Assembly (NCBI RefSeq): GCF_036030735.1 | Contig: NZ_CP107928.1 | Coordinates: forward strand, 5,518,001-5,582,000 | Length of the DNA stretch: 64,000 bases | Reading direction: 5' to 3' | Source: Streptomyces sp. NBC_00425 | GTDB taxonomy: Bacteria; Actinomycetota; Actinomycetes; Streptomycetales; Streptomycetaceae | Part shown: positions 23,855 to 31,600 of the stretch, in pieces | How positions within the stretch are numbered: position 1 is the stretch's first letter | Layout of the letters: every line of letters starts with the position of its first letter | The notes under the pieces: model-generated | What the model saw: the letters and a program-made list of their open reading frames with translations, nothing else | Told to the model about the DNA's origin: nothing | The model's database searches: none | Program-made: the position numbers and the translations under genes

Positions 23855-24610
23855 CTACCGATTGATGGGGATCTCGTAGACGACCTCGCACAGGGCGGCG
23901 GGCACCACAATGTCGGCCGTCTCCACGGGACGGCCCTCGTCGCTGTAATACGTCCGCCGGATGTGCGTGACGAGTGCGGCCTTCTGGATGCCGAGTAGCG
24001 ACGCCTCCTCGGCGTTCGCCTGCCTCGGCTCGGGCTGCTCCACGGCGTGGCTGACGGTGACTCCGATCGCGGCCATGCGGTTCACGACGCCTGTCCCCGC
24101 ATGGGGCCCTCCTTCGGGCAGGACGACGAGAGTGCCAGCGGTGAGGTCGTACGGCTCCCAGCTCGTCGAAAGCTGCACCGGCCTGCCGTCGGCCAGAAAC
24201 TCGTAGGTCGTGCGGACGCACAGCTCGCCCTCGGCGATACCGAGACGCGCCGCGATCTCCGTCGGAGCCGGCACCTTGGCGTCGGTCCGGCTCTCCCAAT
24301 CGCCCTGCCTGCCTACCGCCTTCATGTCCGTGCGAAACGGAGACCCGGCTGGCTGCTCGCGCGCCGAGGAGCGGACGACTCGCACGCGCTGCCGGGGCTC
24401 GGCGACGTACGTGCCCGACCCCGCGCGGCCCTCCAGCACGCCCTGGGAGATCAGCAACTCCTGGGCCCGACGGACCACGTTCTCGCCCACGCCGCACTCC
24501 TGGCCGATCTGAGCGCGGGACGGCAGGCGGTCTCCCGGCTCCCAGACGTGCTCCACGATCCGCCGCCGGAGTTCCTCGGCGATACGGAGATAGGGCGGTT
24601 GCTCAGGCAT
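23855..24610 (-). CDS. GntR/HutC-type transcriptional regulator
   Basis: A 251-residue regulator. The N-terminal winged helix is standard (EELRRRIVEHVWEPGDRLPS, then GVGENVVRRAQELLISQGVL), and the C-terminal 160 residues form a UTRA ligand domain (AARLGIAEGELCVRTTYEFL, LADGRPVQLSTSWEPYDL). Similar proteins (KorSA, TraR types) control transfer or cargo genes in actinomycete mobile elements. It is divergent from the gene set starting at 24689, and two CTAGT-ACTAG operators lie between them. Repression relieved by a small ligand is expected from the family. Confidence 0.9.
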   Translation of the reverse strand: MPEQPPYLRIAEELRRRIVEHVWEPGDRLPSRAQIGQECGVGENVVRRAQELLISQGVLEGRAGSGTYVAEPRQRVRVVRSSAREQPAGSPFRTDMKAVGRQGDWESRTDAKVPAPTEIAARLGIAEGELCVRTTYEFLADGRPVQLSTSWEPYDLTAGTLVVLPEGGPHAGTGVVNRMAAIGVTVSHAVEQPEPRQANAEEASLLGIQKAALVTHIRRTYYSDEGRPVETADIVVPAALCEVVYEIPINR

Positions 24611-24619
24611 ATGGAAAAT

Positions 24620-24650
24620 CTAGTCCACTAGCTCTAATCTAGTTAACTAG
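24620..24650. promoter_or_regulatory. Pair of GntR operators, CTAGT-NN-ACTAG
   Basis: CTAGTCCACTAG (24620-24631) and the perfect palindrome CTAGTTAACTAG (24639-24650) stand 19 bp apart, centre to centre, in the short A/T-rich gap between the GntR gene and the divergent set. They match the GT-N-TA-N-AC style bound by HutC-type regulators and are 10-40 bp from the GntR start codon. Confidence 0.65.
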
Positions 24651-24688
24651 CTTCACTCAAAGTGATCGCTGGTGACGGAGGCTGTCCT

Positions 24689-24967
24689 GTGCCCGCTTCG
24701 GGAGTTAGCGCGGCGGCCATCGCCGCCCGGCTGTCCGCCCTCGGGCTGCACACGCGAGTGGAGGAACACCCCCGGCACACGTCGGTGGAAGCGGAGGTGC
24801 CGGACGCGCTCTCCGCCGAGTCATGGCGGGAGGTCCTGGACGTGATGGCTGAGGCCGACCGGTTCGGGCTCCTGGCCACCAGTTTGAACGGCCGCACCCT
24901 CTGGGCGGTCGTACGCAAAGCGGTCCCCACGACGGGCGATGTCGGGGGACCGAGCCTTCAGCGATAG
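24689..24967 (+). CDS. Small hypothetical island protein
   Basis: A 92-residue protein from GTG 24689, seven bases after GGAGG. It reads ASGVSAAAIAARLSALGLHT, then VEEHPRHTSVEAEVPDALSA and LLDVMAEADRFGLLATS-like residues, a compact alpha/beta mix with no membrane segment. No family is recognised. It heads a run of seven closely spaced genes (24689-26751) that share overlaps and are probably one transcript controlled by the GntR operators upstream. Confidence 0.6.
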   Translation: MPASGVSAAAIAARLSALGLHTRVEEHPRHTSVEAEVPDALSAESWREVLDVMAEADRFGLLATSLNGRTLWAVVRKAVPTTGDVGGPSLQR

Positions 24968-24979
24968 GAGCTGAACAGC

Positions 24980-25288
24980 GTGCTCAACCGTATCCGCCGT
25001 GCCCTCTCCCTCACCAGGGTGCGGAACTCCACAAGGGGCAAGCACCGCCGCCCGTTAACGCCCTCCACGCCTCCGGCGCTCCTTCCCGCCCCCGTTGACG
25101 TGTCGCCCCCCGTCCTGAGCCGGGCCCCCGCTGGCGACGCGGCTCATCGACCCGTGCTAACGGGGGAGGACGTCGCGCTCGTCCGCCCGTACGTGCTGGC
25201 CTGGGAAAGCCGCGTGCGGACCCGCGCGGTGGTTGTTGCCCCTCACCTGTCGGCCGACGCCTGGTCGGCCCTCGCGGGGGTCAGCTGA
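24980..25288 (+). CDS. Hypothetical island protein with a conserved C-terminus
   Basis: A 102-residue protein starting at GTG 24980 after AGGAG. The N-terminus is very basic (RIRRALSLTRVRNSTRGKHR), the middle is proline-rich and the end (GEDVALVRPYVLAWESRVRT, then RAVVVAPHLSADAWSALAGV) resembles short proteins I have seen in other Streptomyces islands next to GntR genes. The last base of its stop is the first base of the next ATG. Confidence 0.6.
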   Translation: MLNRIRRALSLTRVRNSTRGKHRRPLTPSTPPALLPAPVDVSPPVLSRAPAGDAAHRPVLTGEDVALVRPYVLAWESRVRTRAVVVAPHLSADAWSALAGVS

Positions 25289-25491
25289 TGCCGCCTCGTC
25301 GACAGCCGCACCTTACGGACACCTCGGCCGTCCCCTACCGCTCGACGGCCTGCCGGATCGGCACGCACCTCGCCTGCGCGGAGTCCTCGCCGGCCTCGGT
25401 ACCGGACGACCTCCCGGTGGTCTACGAAGTGTGCGACTGCCCGTGCCACTTGTTGCCCGACCGGTCCACACTCGAGGGGGTGACGCAGTGA
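25288..25491 (+). CDS. Small cysteine-rich island protein
   Basis: A 67-residue protein with CRIGTHLAC near the middle and CDCPCH near the end, five or six cysteines and histidines that could hold a metal ion. It is coupled to the genes on both sides (1-base overlap at the start, GTGA at the end). No family is recognised. Confidence 0.55.
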   Translation: MPPRRQPHLTDTSAVPYRSTACRIGTHLACAESSPASVPDDLPVVYEVCDCPCHLLPDRSTLEGVTQ

Positions 25492-25712
25492 GCAACCGGG
25501 CCTTCGGCGGCGCACTGGTCTCCAACATCGAGGTCACCGCGACCACCGTGCAGCGCGGCGACATCATCCAACTCGGCGGTCGTGCCTGTCGGGTGAGAGA
25601 CCTCTTCCAACTCCCCCAGGGAGCAAAGCAACTGGTCTTCGAGTCGGGAGAGTTGCTGACCATACACACCCGCACCCGGCTCGTAGCCGTGCGGACACTG
25701 AGAAGGCGGTGA
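25488..25712 (+). CDS. Small hypothetical beta-rich island protein
   Basis: A 74-residue protein from the overlapping GTG 25488. The sequence alternates short strands (VTATTVQRGDIIQLGGRACR, then VRDLFQLPQGAKQLVFESGE), which would suit a small beta-barrel. No family is recognised. Its stop overlaps the start of the second GntR gene (GTGA at 25709-25712). Confidence 0.55.
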   Translation: MSNRAFGGALVSNIEVTATTVQRGDIIQLGGRACRVRDLFQLPQGAKQLVFESGELLTIHTRTRLVAVRTLRRR

Positions 25713-26452
25713 CCGGGCCCATGCCTTCCCGCCACCAAGACATCGCCGACGACCTGCGCCACCAGATCACGAGCGGGCGCATGCAACCCGGCGAACGCCT
25801 TCCTTCCGAAAGCGTCCTGGCCGACCGGTACGCGGTCAGCACAGTGACGCTGCGGCATGCTCTCGCGATGCTCCAGGGCGAAGGCCTCGTCGAAAAGATC
25901 CACGGAAAGGGCAACTTCGTCCGCCGCCCTCTTCGCAAGATCATGTACGTCGGGGGCTGGGGAACGCTGGACCCGTGGACCGCGGCCAGCCCGGCCTTGC
26001 GCGTCACCGTTCGCAGCAACACCGTTCAGGCCGACGGGCACCTCACGACTCTCTTGAAGGTGCCCACGGGCAGCCCTCTCGCAGAGTTCTTCTGCCTCAG
26101 CCTCGAAGGGGAGTCACCGCACGGGCTGGCCCGCATCTACCTGCCGCGTGACCTGGCTCCGGCCGGAGTGCTCGACGACGACTCCGCGTGCCAAGAGGCA
26201 GTCACAAGATTCGCCGTCCTCGGCCCTCCGCCGGCCGCTGTCCGGGAGACGGTGTGCGCCCGCCCAGCGACGCCGGACGAAGCCGCAGCTCTCCGGATCA
26301 GCCCCGCAGCAGTCGTCCTCGCGATCACCCGCATCGCGACCGACTCCACTGGCCGCGTCGTCGAAGCCGCGCTCCTGGCCTTCCCAAGAGATCGCGTCGA
26401 CGCGGTCTTCACCACCCACCACGTGATCGATGAAAGGCAGACTCAAGGATGA
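25709..26452 (+). CDS. Second GntR/HutC-type regulator of the island
   Basis: A 247-residue GntR protein (243 if ATG 25721 is used). The winged helix is complete (ADDLRHQITSGRMQPGERLP, YAVSTVTLRHALAMLQGEGL, VEKIHGKGNFV), followed by a UTRA-type domain (PTGSPLAEFFCLSLEGESPH, then AVRETVCARPATPDEAAALR). It is not closely similar to the regulator at 23855. Unlike that one it sits inside the operon and so may set the level of its own transcript. Its stop overlaps the next start (ATGA). Confidence 0.88.
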   Translation: MTGPMPSRHQDIADDLRHQITSGRMQPGERLPSESVLADRYAVSTVTLRHALAMLQGEGLVEKIHGKGNFVRRPLRKIMYVGGWGTLDPWTAASPALRVTVRSNTVQADGHLTTLLKVPTGSPLAEFFCLSLEGESPHGLARIYLPRDLAPAGVLDDDSACQEAVTRFAVLGPPPAAVRETVCARPATPDEAAALRISPAAVVLAITRIATDSTGRVVEAALLAFPRDRVDAVFTTHHVIDERQTQG

Positions 26453-26751
26453 CGGCGCCGAATGAACTGCGGCTTCTCCCGTGGGCGGGTCCGGAAGGAA
26501 AGCCCTGCTACCTGAGCACCGACGACCGGGGCGGCTACATCTCCCGCCTAGCGGACAACATCGAAGCGGCCCAACTCGGCGCTGCGGCCGATCTGCTGGA
26601 ACAGGCCTCGAAAGCCCTCGACGACCCAGACGCGAACCCGGATGAGACACGGCGCCTGGCAACAGAACTGACCGGAGCTCTGTGTGACGTCCTCCGCGTC
26701 GCGACCAGCCGCGGTCACCTCCTGGCGGTGAGCGAACTGCAGGGGATCTGA
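26449..26751 (+). CDS. Hypothetical protein coupled to the second GntR gene
   Basis: A 100-residue protein starting in the ATGA overlap. The middle is a regular helix pattern (RLADNIEAAQLGAAADLLEQ, then ASKALDDPDANPDETRRLAT) consistent with a small helical bundle. No membrane segment or known motif. A strong hairpin 46 bp downstream ends the operon. Confidence 0.6.
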   Translation: MTAPNELRLLPWAGPEGKPCYLSTDDRGGYISRLADNIEAAQLGAAADLLEQASKALDDPDANPDETRRLATELTGALCDVLRVATSRGHLLAVSELQGI

Positions 26752-26796
26752 GGGGCCGACGCGAAACGGCGTTGACCGAGGACAGTCCTTCCAAGC

Positions 26797-26836
26797 GGGG
26801 AGGGGAGCCCAAGCACCAACCTGGGCTCCCCTCCCC
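26797..26836 (+). terminator. Hairpin terminator after the GntR operon
   Basis: GGGGAGGGGAGCCCA (26797-26811) pairs perfectly with TGGGCTCCCCTCCCC (26822-26836) across a 10-base loop: a 15-bp stem without a T-run, a form common in Streptomyces. Confidence 0.8.
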
Positions 26837-26851
26837 ACAGCGTTTGCGCCT

Positions 26852-26944
26852 CAGCCGACAACAGTCCGCCACAATGGCGGGTGCGCCGACTGACCGACCA
26901 GGCGCGCGTATGTCTCGCTGCACTCCCACCGACCTCAGCCACGC
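26852..26944. repeat. Dispersed repeat of about 90 bp, copy 1
   Basis: This stretch aligns almost base for base with 31512-31600, beginning CAGCCGAC and ending CCTCAGCCACG, with a few substitutions and short gaps. A small hairpin CCGCCA-CAA-TGGCGG is inside. It does not belong to any gene that I can recognise. Confidence 0.65.
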
Positions 26945-27090
26945 TTTCGGTGGCCGTGGGCCAGCCTTCCGGCGGCAGGCTGAAGAACACACAGCTCCGG
27001 GGCTTGGGTCTTGGGCAACGCAGCAGGTCACGGGTTTGCACGGGGCAGTGCAGGCCGGACGAGGCCACGGATAGGACACTGCTGGCAAGA

Positions 27091-28368
27091 TCAGTTCGGG
27101 GAGGACGAGGGTGGCAGTCCGCGCGCCCCGTGGGTCTTGGCTCTGGTGAGCTTGGCTCCGGTGAGCCGCGCCCCTCGCAGGTCGGCATTGGTGAGGTTTG
27201 CTCCGGTCAGGTTCACACCGCGTAGGTCAGCACTTGTTAGGTCGGCGCCGCTAAGGTTGGCGTTCGACAGATTCGCGCTGTCCGTGACGGCACCAGAGAT
27301 GATCTTGGATTGTAGTGACTTGTCAGCAGCGCTGAGCTTCGCGCCGTGCAGCTTCGCGCCGGTCAGGTCCGCGCCCTGCAGGTTGGCATCAACCAGGATT
27401 GCCTCGGTCAGGTTTGTTCCTTGAAGGCTTGCACCTGTGAGATCCGCGTCCCAGAGAACAGCATTGGTGAGATTGGACGATTCGGTGCCGATTGGCGCGT
27501 CCGGTCGTCGCCCCAGCTCGGCCTCGTGCAAGTTCGCGCTGCTGAGGTCTGCACCGGTCAGGTCCGTCTCAACAAGTCCCGCGCCGGTCAGGTCTGCTCC
27601 GTACAGTTGGGCATTGGCCAGGCTTACGCGCAGGAATGTCGCTCCGCTCATGTCGGCTTCGCCAGCGAACGCGTTGCGCAGATCTACTCCCGCAACCACT
27701 GCATGCCGTAGGTCCGCACCCTCCATGATCGCGTAACTGAATGAGGAACGCGTGCGGGGAAGTTCGCCGCCCTTGGAGATCTTCGCGATGTCCTTGATGT
27801 CCCAGGTGGACAGCGTCAGGCCCCGCAGGTCCGTTTGGTTCCAGTCGAGCTGCGCACCGTTGTCGTGGCCAGGTGGGCGGCGGGCCAGTACATTCATCAC
27901 GGCTGCCACATCAGTGGACGGTCGACGTTTGAGTGCCACCGCAAGGTCCTTGGGCTCTTTCACGAAGCCGCTGGGCGGTACGGGTGCGTGGCTTCGCATG
28001 TACGCCGACAGGACCGAGATGATCCTGGGCTGATCGCGAGGCGAGTCCTGCATGATGCGCTCCAGCGCGTAGATCCCTCCGAAGCGCACGTCCAACGACG
28101 GCGACCCCAGGTTGGTGATCGCGTCGTTGAACCGGCTGGTGAGCTGTGCCTGTTCGGCGACCCGTACTTCCCGCCAGGTGAACAGCAGCGCCAGCACTGC
28201 GGCCAGGCCAGGCAAGGTGGCCACCATGAGCCCGAGCCATTGGGCCCGGCCCAAGCCGCCGGCACCCTGCATGCCCGCACTGCGGCTGCGGCGCCGTTGT
28301 CCGACCGCGCGACTGCGAGCGATCCGACTCGGTCTTCCACGGCCTGTATTGCTCCTCACCTGGTCCAT
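27091..28368 (-). CDS. Membrane-anchored pentapeptide-repeat protein
   Basis: A 425-residue protein from ATG 28368. A basic N-terminus precedes one membrane span (WLGLMVATLPGLAAVLALLF), then a helical linker (SRFNDAITNLGSPSLDVRFG, IYALERIMQDS) and a long C-terminal run of A(D/N)LxxA pentapeptides (for example ADLTGAGLVETDLTGADLSS, LRGVNLTGANLTNADLRGA). The repeats fold as a right-handed square beta-helix. This membrane plus repeat plan is frequent in Streptomyces; some pentapeptide proteins mimic DNA, but a membrane-tethered one is more likely a scaffold. It is monocistronic. Confidence 0.88.
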   Translation of the reverse strand: MDQVRSNTGRGRPSRIARSRAVGQRRRSRSAGMQGAGGLGRAQWLGLMVATLPGLAAVLALLFTWREVRVAEQAQLTSRFNDAITNLGSPSLDVRFGGIYALERIMQDSPRDQPRIISVLSAYMRSHAPVPPSGFVKEPKDLAVALKRRPSTDVAAVMNVLARRPPGHDNGAQLDWNQTDLRGLTLSTWDIKDIAKISKGGELPRTRSSFSYAIMEGADLRHAVVAGVDLRNAFAGEADMSGATFLRVSLANAQLYGADLTGAGLVETDLTGADLSSANLHEAELGRRPDAPIGTESSNLTNAVLWDADLTGASLQGTNLTEAILVDANLQGADLTGAKLHGAKLSAADKSLQSKIISGAVTDSANLSNANLSGADLTSADLRGVNLTGANLTNADLRGARLTGAKLTRAKTHGARGLPPSSSPN

Positions 28369-28629
28369 GGCAACCGACAGACACCGAAACGAGCTGACGC
28401 CACACCGGCGAGGCACCCGATCGCCAGGGTCACCCGCAGGCTTCGCGGCGCCACCCAGCACGAGCTCGTACACCGGTCGCCTTCGAGGAGCGCGACAGCA
28501 CGCTCCGGCCCACCTACGACGCCGCCTGAGCCCTCAGCTTGGGAAGCTTGGGTTCTACGGGCTCGACAATCCCGCTGACCTGCTGTCGATCCGTGTCATG
28601 GCCTGGGGGCGTCTCTGAGTGGGTGACCG

Positions 28630-28674
28630 CTGTTCCCCGTGGCTCCCCGCAGTATCTGGCACGAGTCTGGCACG
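28630..28674 (+). repeat. 45-bp repeat with TGGCACG doublet, copy 2
   Basis: CTGTTCCCCGTG and a second CCCCGCA block lead into two TGGCACG words 11 bp apart (28657 and 28668). The same arrangement stands at 30388-30432 and 31462-31506. About 80 bp before it lies an AGCTTGGGAAGCT word shared with the region before the 30388 copy. Confidence 0.7.
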
Positions 28675-28695
28675 GGGCGCGTTCAGGCGGGTTAG

Positions 28696-29184
28696 TCAGT
28701 CGCGCCGCGGCCCTGGCACGCCGATACCGGATCTGAGATCGGTGGAGGCGGTCAACGAGTGGGCCGCGGCCCTGAGACCGTTCTCCCATCCCGGGAGTTC
28801 GTCCGCGTCCATCCATTTGCTGTAGCCCGCTGCGATGGAGAGGAACTGTGTCTCCTCCGGGGTGCGGGCTGCGACTGTCATCGACAGCCGGTCGACCACG
28901 TCCTTGGGGCTCAGCTCGGCATTCGCGAGACCGACCGCGAGGCTTACGAGGAGCCAGCGGCCGGCCGTCTCATCGTCGGGAAGGGGTACGCCGAGTTCGT
29001 GCAGGGTTTGGACGTACAGTTCACGGATCTCGGTCTCGTCGCTCCTGCGTGGCAGGCCGGCCAGTGAACGCAGGGCGGGGGAATCACGCCCGTCGACGAG
29101 TGCATGAGCAGCAAGCATCGGGAGCTCCTCGGGTGGGAGTATCTCCGCCACATACCGCCAAGCGCTGTCCTGCAATCGGTCCAT
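28696..29184 (-). CDS. Hypothetical helical protein
   Basis: A 162-residue soluble protein from ATG 29184 (MDRLQDSAWRYVAEILPPEE). The sequence is mostly helical and acidic (DETEIRELYVQTLHELGVPL, then DDETAGRWLLVSLAVGLANA) and ends with LTASTDLRSGIGVPGPRRD. No family is recognised. It stands alone between two repeat units of the island; together with its size this resembles the nearby immunity-like genes, but there is no sequence match to support that role. Confidence 0.55.
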   Translation of the reverse strand: MDRLQDSAWRYVAEILPPEELPMLAAHALVDGRDSPALRSLAGLPRRSDETEIRELYVQTLHELGVPLPDDETAGRWLLVSLAVGLANAELSPKDVVDRLSMTVAARTPEETQFLSIAAGYSKWMDADELPGWENGLRAAAHSLTASTDLRSGIGVPGPRRD

Positions 29185-29398
29185 GCACTCATCGTGAGAG
29201 CAACGAGACTTCCTGGCCAGCTGATTGCCGTTTTGGCCTCGGCTCCCTTGCGGAGCGACCTCTTCGTCCCGAACTCTCGGCTGGAGGGTCATTGAGGTCT
29301 GGTGGGGTGGTCAGCTGGCCACGGAGGGGCGTTAGCGGTCAGCTGAGGTTTCGGTGGTTGCTGTACTCCGTTGCTGTGCAGCGGTCAGGGGATCATGT

Positions 29399-29423
29399 CG
29401 TTGATGTCAGCCCTGGACGTCAT
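29399..29423 (+). repeat. Arm-type-like site, copy B (weaker)
   Basis: CGTTGATGTCAG followed by CCCTGGACGTCAT repeats the pattern of 23590 and 35862 with one substitution in the second half. It is in the middle of the island, so it could mark an internal junction of two older elements. Confidence 0.45.
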
Positions 29424-29440
29424 CTCACACAGACTGGGGA

Positions 29441-29683
29441 TCACTTTCGACGCCTGCGTGCCTTCGCCTTGCGTTCGGCTTCCTTGCGCTTCTCGATGGT
29501 GTACGACGACCACTCGCCACGGTGCAGGTTGCATCGCGACGCACCCACCATCGCCAGCCGCCGGCACCGAGTGCCCTTCTCCGTGAGCGCTCCACACCTG
29601 GACTGCGTAGGAGCCACGTCTCCCACCTCCGGTCTCGGCCGTTGTGCGGACCAGTGCAGGATTGCCGTGCACATGTCTTCCAT
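29441..29683 (-). CDS. Small zinc-motif protein
   Basis: An 80-residue basic protein containing RCGALTEKGTRCRRLAMVG followed by SRCNLHRG. The C-x(n)-GxxC...C-x2-H pattern occurs in short phage and island proteins of unknown role and should bind one zinc ion. The tail is a charged helix (EKRKEAERKAKARRRRK). The start is uncertain because no ribosome binding site precedes ATG 29683; a later in-frame start would keep the motif. Confidence 0.5.
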   Translation of the reverse strand: MEDMCTAILHWSAQRPRPEVGDVAPTQSRCGALTEKGTRCRRLAMVGASRCNLHRGEWSSYTIEKRKEAERKAKARRRRK

Positions 29684-29941
29684 GGAAGGTGCACTGCCCC
29701 GCGCAGCGGTGCACGGCGGCCCAGGGAGGTTGCTTGGGGGCGCACGCTTTCCAACTGTGTTGGTGGGGCGTTGAGCTCTGTGCAGAAGCGTTCACCTGCG
29801 TTCATGAGCGGTTGGCTGTCCGGGCGGGGACGGCTCGGGGTCTCGCCTGAACCGTCGTGAACGGAGCTGAATGAGACGGAAACTGAGACGGCGGCCGGCG
29901 GACAGCGTGCCTTGTCAGACCCATGGTGAATGATCCCTGGC

Positions 29942-30295
29942 ATGGGATACGAGCTTCACATCACGCGGGCATCGGACTGGATGGACAGCGAGGAGTACCC
30001 GATCGCGTTCGATGAGTGGATCGCGTTCGCTCGGGGCTGCCCAGGGCTCCGCGAGGATGGGTACCTCGACCTGGTCGACGTCGGTCGGCAGCCGGGCTTC
30101 ACTTGGAGCAGCCCGGGGGGTGCCTCTGTCGGGCTCCATTGGTACGAGGGAAGTGTGACGCTGTCCGGCGCGCATGCCCCTGATGTTGACCGGGCTTCCC
30201 TGGCCGACCTCGCAGCAGAATTGGCAGCGAACCTCGTCGGGGACGACGGCGAGCACTACACAGGGACCCGCGGGAACGAGGGCGTAGAGCACTGA
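29942..30295 (+). CDS. Conserved small protein, possible immunity protein
   Basis: A 117-residue acidic protein from ATG 29942 (MGYELHITRASDWMDSEEYP). Short proteins opening with this Y-E-L-H-I-T-R pattern and a downstream FDEWIAFA are common in streptomycetes and resemble small immunity proteins in size and charge. Strands GYLDLVDVGRQPGFTWSS and SVGLHWYEGSVTLSG follow. No ribosome binding site is obvious. The toxin-immunity idea rests on size, charge and company (an Imm32-like gene next door). Confidence 0.55.
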   Translation: MGYELHITRASDWMDSEEYPIAFDEWIAFARGCPGLREDGYLDLVDVGRQPGFTWSSPGGASVGLHWYEGSVTLSGAHAPDVDRASLADLAAELAANLVGDDGEHYTGTRGNEGVEH

Positions 30296-30387
30296 GCTTG
30301 GGAAGCTCAGGGCGTCTGGGGCTTGCTCCAGGCCTGACCTGCGGCGGCGGGACGCAGACGTGCGGTGGACGGCCGATTAGTTCCCCG

Positions 30388-30432
30388 CTGTTCCCCGTGA
30401 TTCCCCGCACGATCTGGCACGCGTCTGGCACG
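30388..30432 (+). repeat. 45-bp repeat with TGGCACG doublet, copy 3
   Basis: CTGTTCCCCGTG, CCCCGCA and the doublet (TGGCACG at 30415 and 30426) match the copy at 28630 closely over the whole 45 bp. It ends three bases before the stop of the minus-strand Imm32-like gene. Confidence 0.75.
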
Positions 30433-30434
30433 AG

Positions 30435-30695
30435 TCATTCGTCGTCACACCGCTCCAAGACCAGGCCTACGGAGCCCTCTTCGAGCCCGTTGTTCTCCTC
30501 CAAGTGGAGATGAGCACCGTCCGGCGTGCCATCCTGGGCGAGCGTGAGGAGGTGGCCGGCCAGGGTCTTCAACCCGGCAGCGTTTGCCTCTATGACGATC
30601 TCACCGCCCAGGTTGCGGACCTCGATGCGTGCGCCTTCCTCCCACGTGAAAACTCTGGTGACTCCATCGGTCGCCGCACTCACGTGAGTGGTCAT
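30435..30695 (-). CDS. Imm32-like immunity protein
   Basis: An 86-residue protein. Its core (GGEIVIEANAAGLKTLAGHL, then LTLAQDGTPDGAHLHLEENN and GSVGLVLER) follows the pattern I know for immunity protein family Imm32: a strand, the AxGLxxLAxHLLxLAQ helix, PDGAHxHL and a closing strand. Such proteins protect a cell from a cognate secreted toxin. No toxin gene is nearby, so it would be an orphan. The start is uncertain: ATG 30695 gives the usual length, ATG 30725 adds ten residues. Confidence 0.6.
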   Translation of the reverse strand: MTTHVSAATDGVTRVFTWEEGARIEVRNLGGEIVIEANAAGLKTLAGHLLTLAQDGTPDGAHLHLEENNGLEEGSVGLVLERCDDE

Positions 30696-30923
30696 CGACG
30701 GAGCAGCGCTGGGTTTAGGGGACATACTCCAAGCATCGCGTACTCCGGGCCGGACGCGACGGCGAGAACTGTACGGCGAGACATGGGTGACGACTTCTTC
30801 GTCCCGAAGCAACTTGGGCGATGTCTGCGCCTTGGGCTGGTGTGCCGCGCACCTGTGCTGATGGTCCGTAAGCGTCCGCGCTCGTCCGCCGCTGTCTGCT
30901 GGCGTTGTCACGCAGTTAGACAC

Positions 30924-31319
30924 TCACGCATGCTGCCCACAGCTCAGCAAGCGCAGGTCGTTCGAGACCATGACCTGAGCGAGGCGTCCGGCGATGGCCA
31001 CGACTTCGGGCCAGGCTGATGCCTGAAGGTACTCAGCGTCGGTGTCGTGGGGTGCCTCCGCGGCGGCAGCGTTGAGCGCGACGCCGAGGGCCCGCATGAG
31101 AGTTACCTCTTCCTCCGTTCTCAAGCTGATGCCGAGAAACCGCTCAGGCTCATCGGCGTCACAGAAGTCATCGAAGAGCGCGTGGAAGACGTGGTCGATG
31201 TTCTCGAACTCCGAAGGGTCGAGCCACACGTCCCGCTGCCACGGTGGATTGGCCAGAGCCAAGACCACAGGTACGACGTGGACACGGTGATTCGCCATGA
31301 CTTGGGCTTCTGCGCTCAC
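30924..31319 (-). CDS. SCO4402-like small protein
   Basis: A 131-residue acidic protein (or 124 from ATG 31298). NPPWQRDVWLDPSEFENIDH, FHALFDDFCDA and FLGISLRTEEEVTLMRALG resemble a conserved streptomycete family (SCO4402-like) with a DVW motif and a late WPEVV; the match is by memory of the pattern. Proteins of this kind are often encoded in clusters of small orphan genes. It lies just upstream of the Imm32-like gene on the same strand, about 230 bp apart. Confidence 0.5.
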   Translation of the reverse strand: MSAEAQVMANHRVHVVPVVLALANPPWQRDVWLDPSEFENIDHVFHALFDDFCDADEPERFLGISLRTEEEVTLMRALGVALNAAAAEAPHDTDAEYLQASAWPEVVAIAGRLAQVMVSNDLRLLSCGQHA

Positions 31320-31461
31320 GAGCCGAGCCTAGCGACCGCACCTTCAGAAGGCGCTGGTGTTTTCTGGAGCACCACTTTAGGAGAGAGGCGGGTGAGTGTG
31401 GGCGTTGACCTGGAGCTTCGATACCTGGTCAGCCTGCCGAGAACTCGACCGCGAGACACCC

Positions 31462-31506
31462 CCGTTGACCGTGGCTGACCCCTGCATCTGGCACGACAGT
31501 GGCACG
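31462..31506 (+). repeat. 45-bp repeat with TGGCACG doublet, copy 4 (diverged)
   Basis: The doublet is exact (TGGCACG at 31489 and 31500), the preceding 27 bp match the other copies at most positions (GTTGACCGTGGCTGACCC against GTTCCCCGTGGCTCCCCG). It is directly followed by copy 2 of the dispersed repeat at 31512. Confidence 0.65.
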
Positions 31507-31511
31507 AACAT

Positions 31512-31600
31512 CAGCCGACGACAGTCCGCCACGACGGCGGGTGCGCCAGCCGACCACGCACGCGTGTGCCTCGCTGCGCCCCCACTGGCCTCAGCCACGT
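31512..31600. repeat. Dispersed repeat of about 90 bp, copy 2
   Basis: It aligns with 26852-26944 and has the hairpin CCGCC-ACGAC-GGCGG at the same place, with compensating changes in the loop-side bases. It lies in the 240-bp stretch between the repeat at 31462 and the A/T-richer gene at 31838; nothing else is visible there. Confidence 0.65.

Noticed and set aside
23384..31506. CRISPR-like array from the TGGCACG doublets
   Set aside because: Units are kilobases apart, contain genes between them and have no regular spacer length. No cas genes are present.
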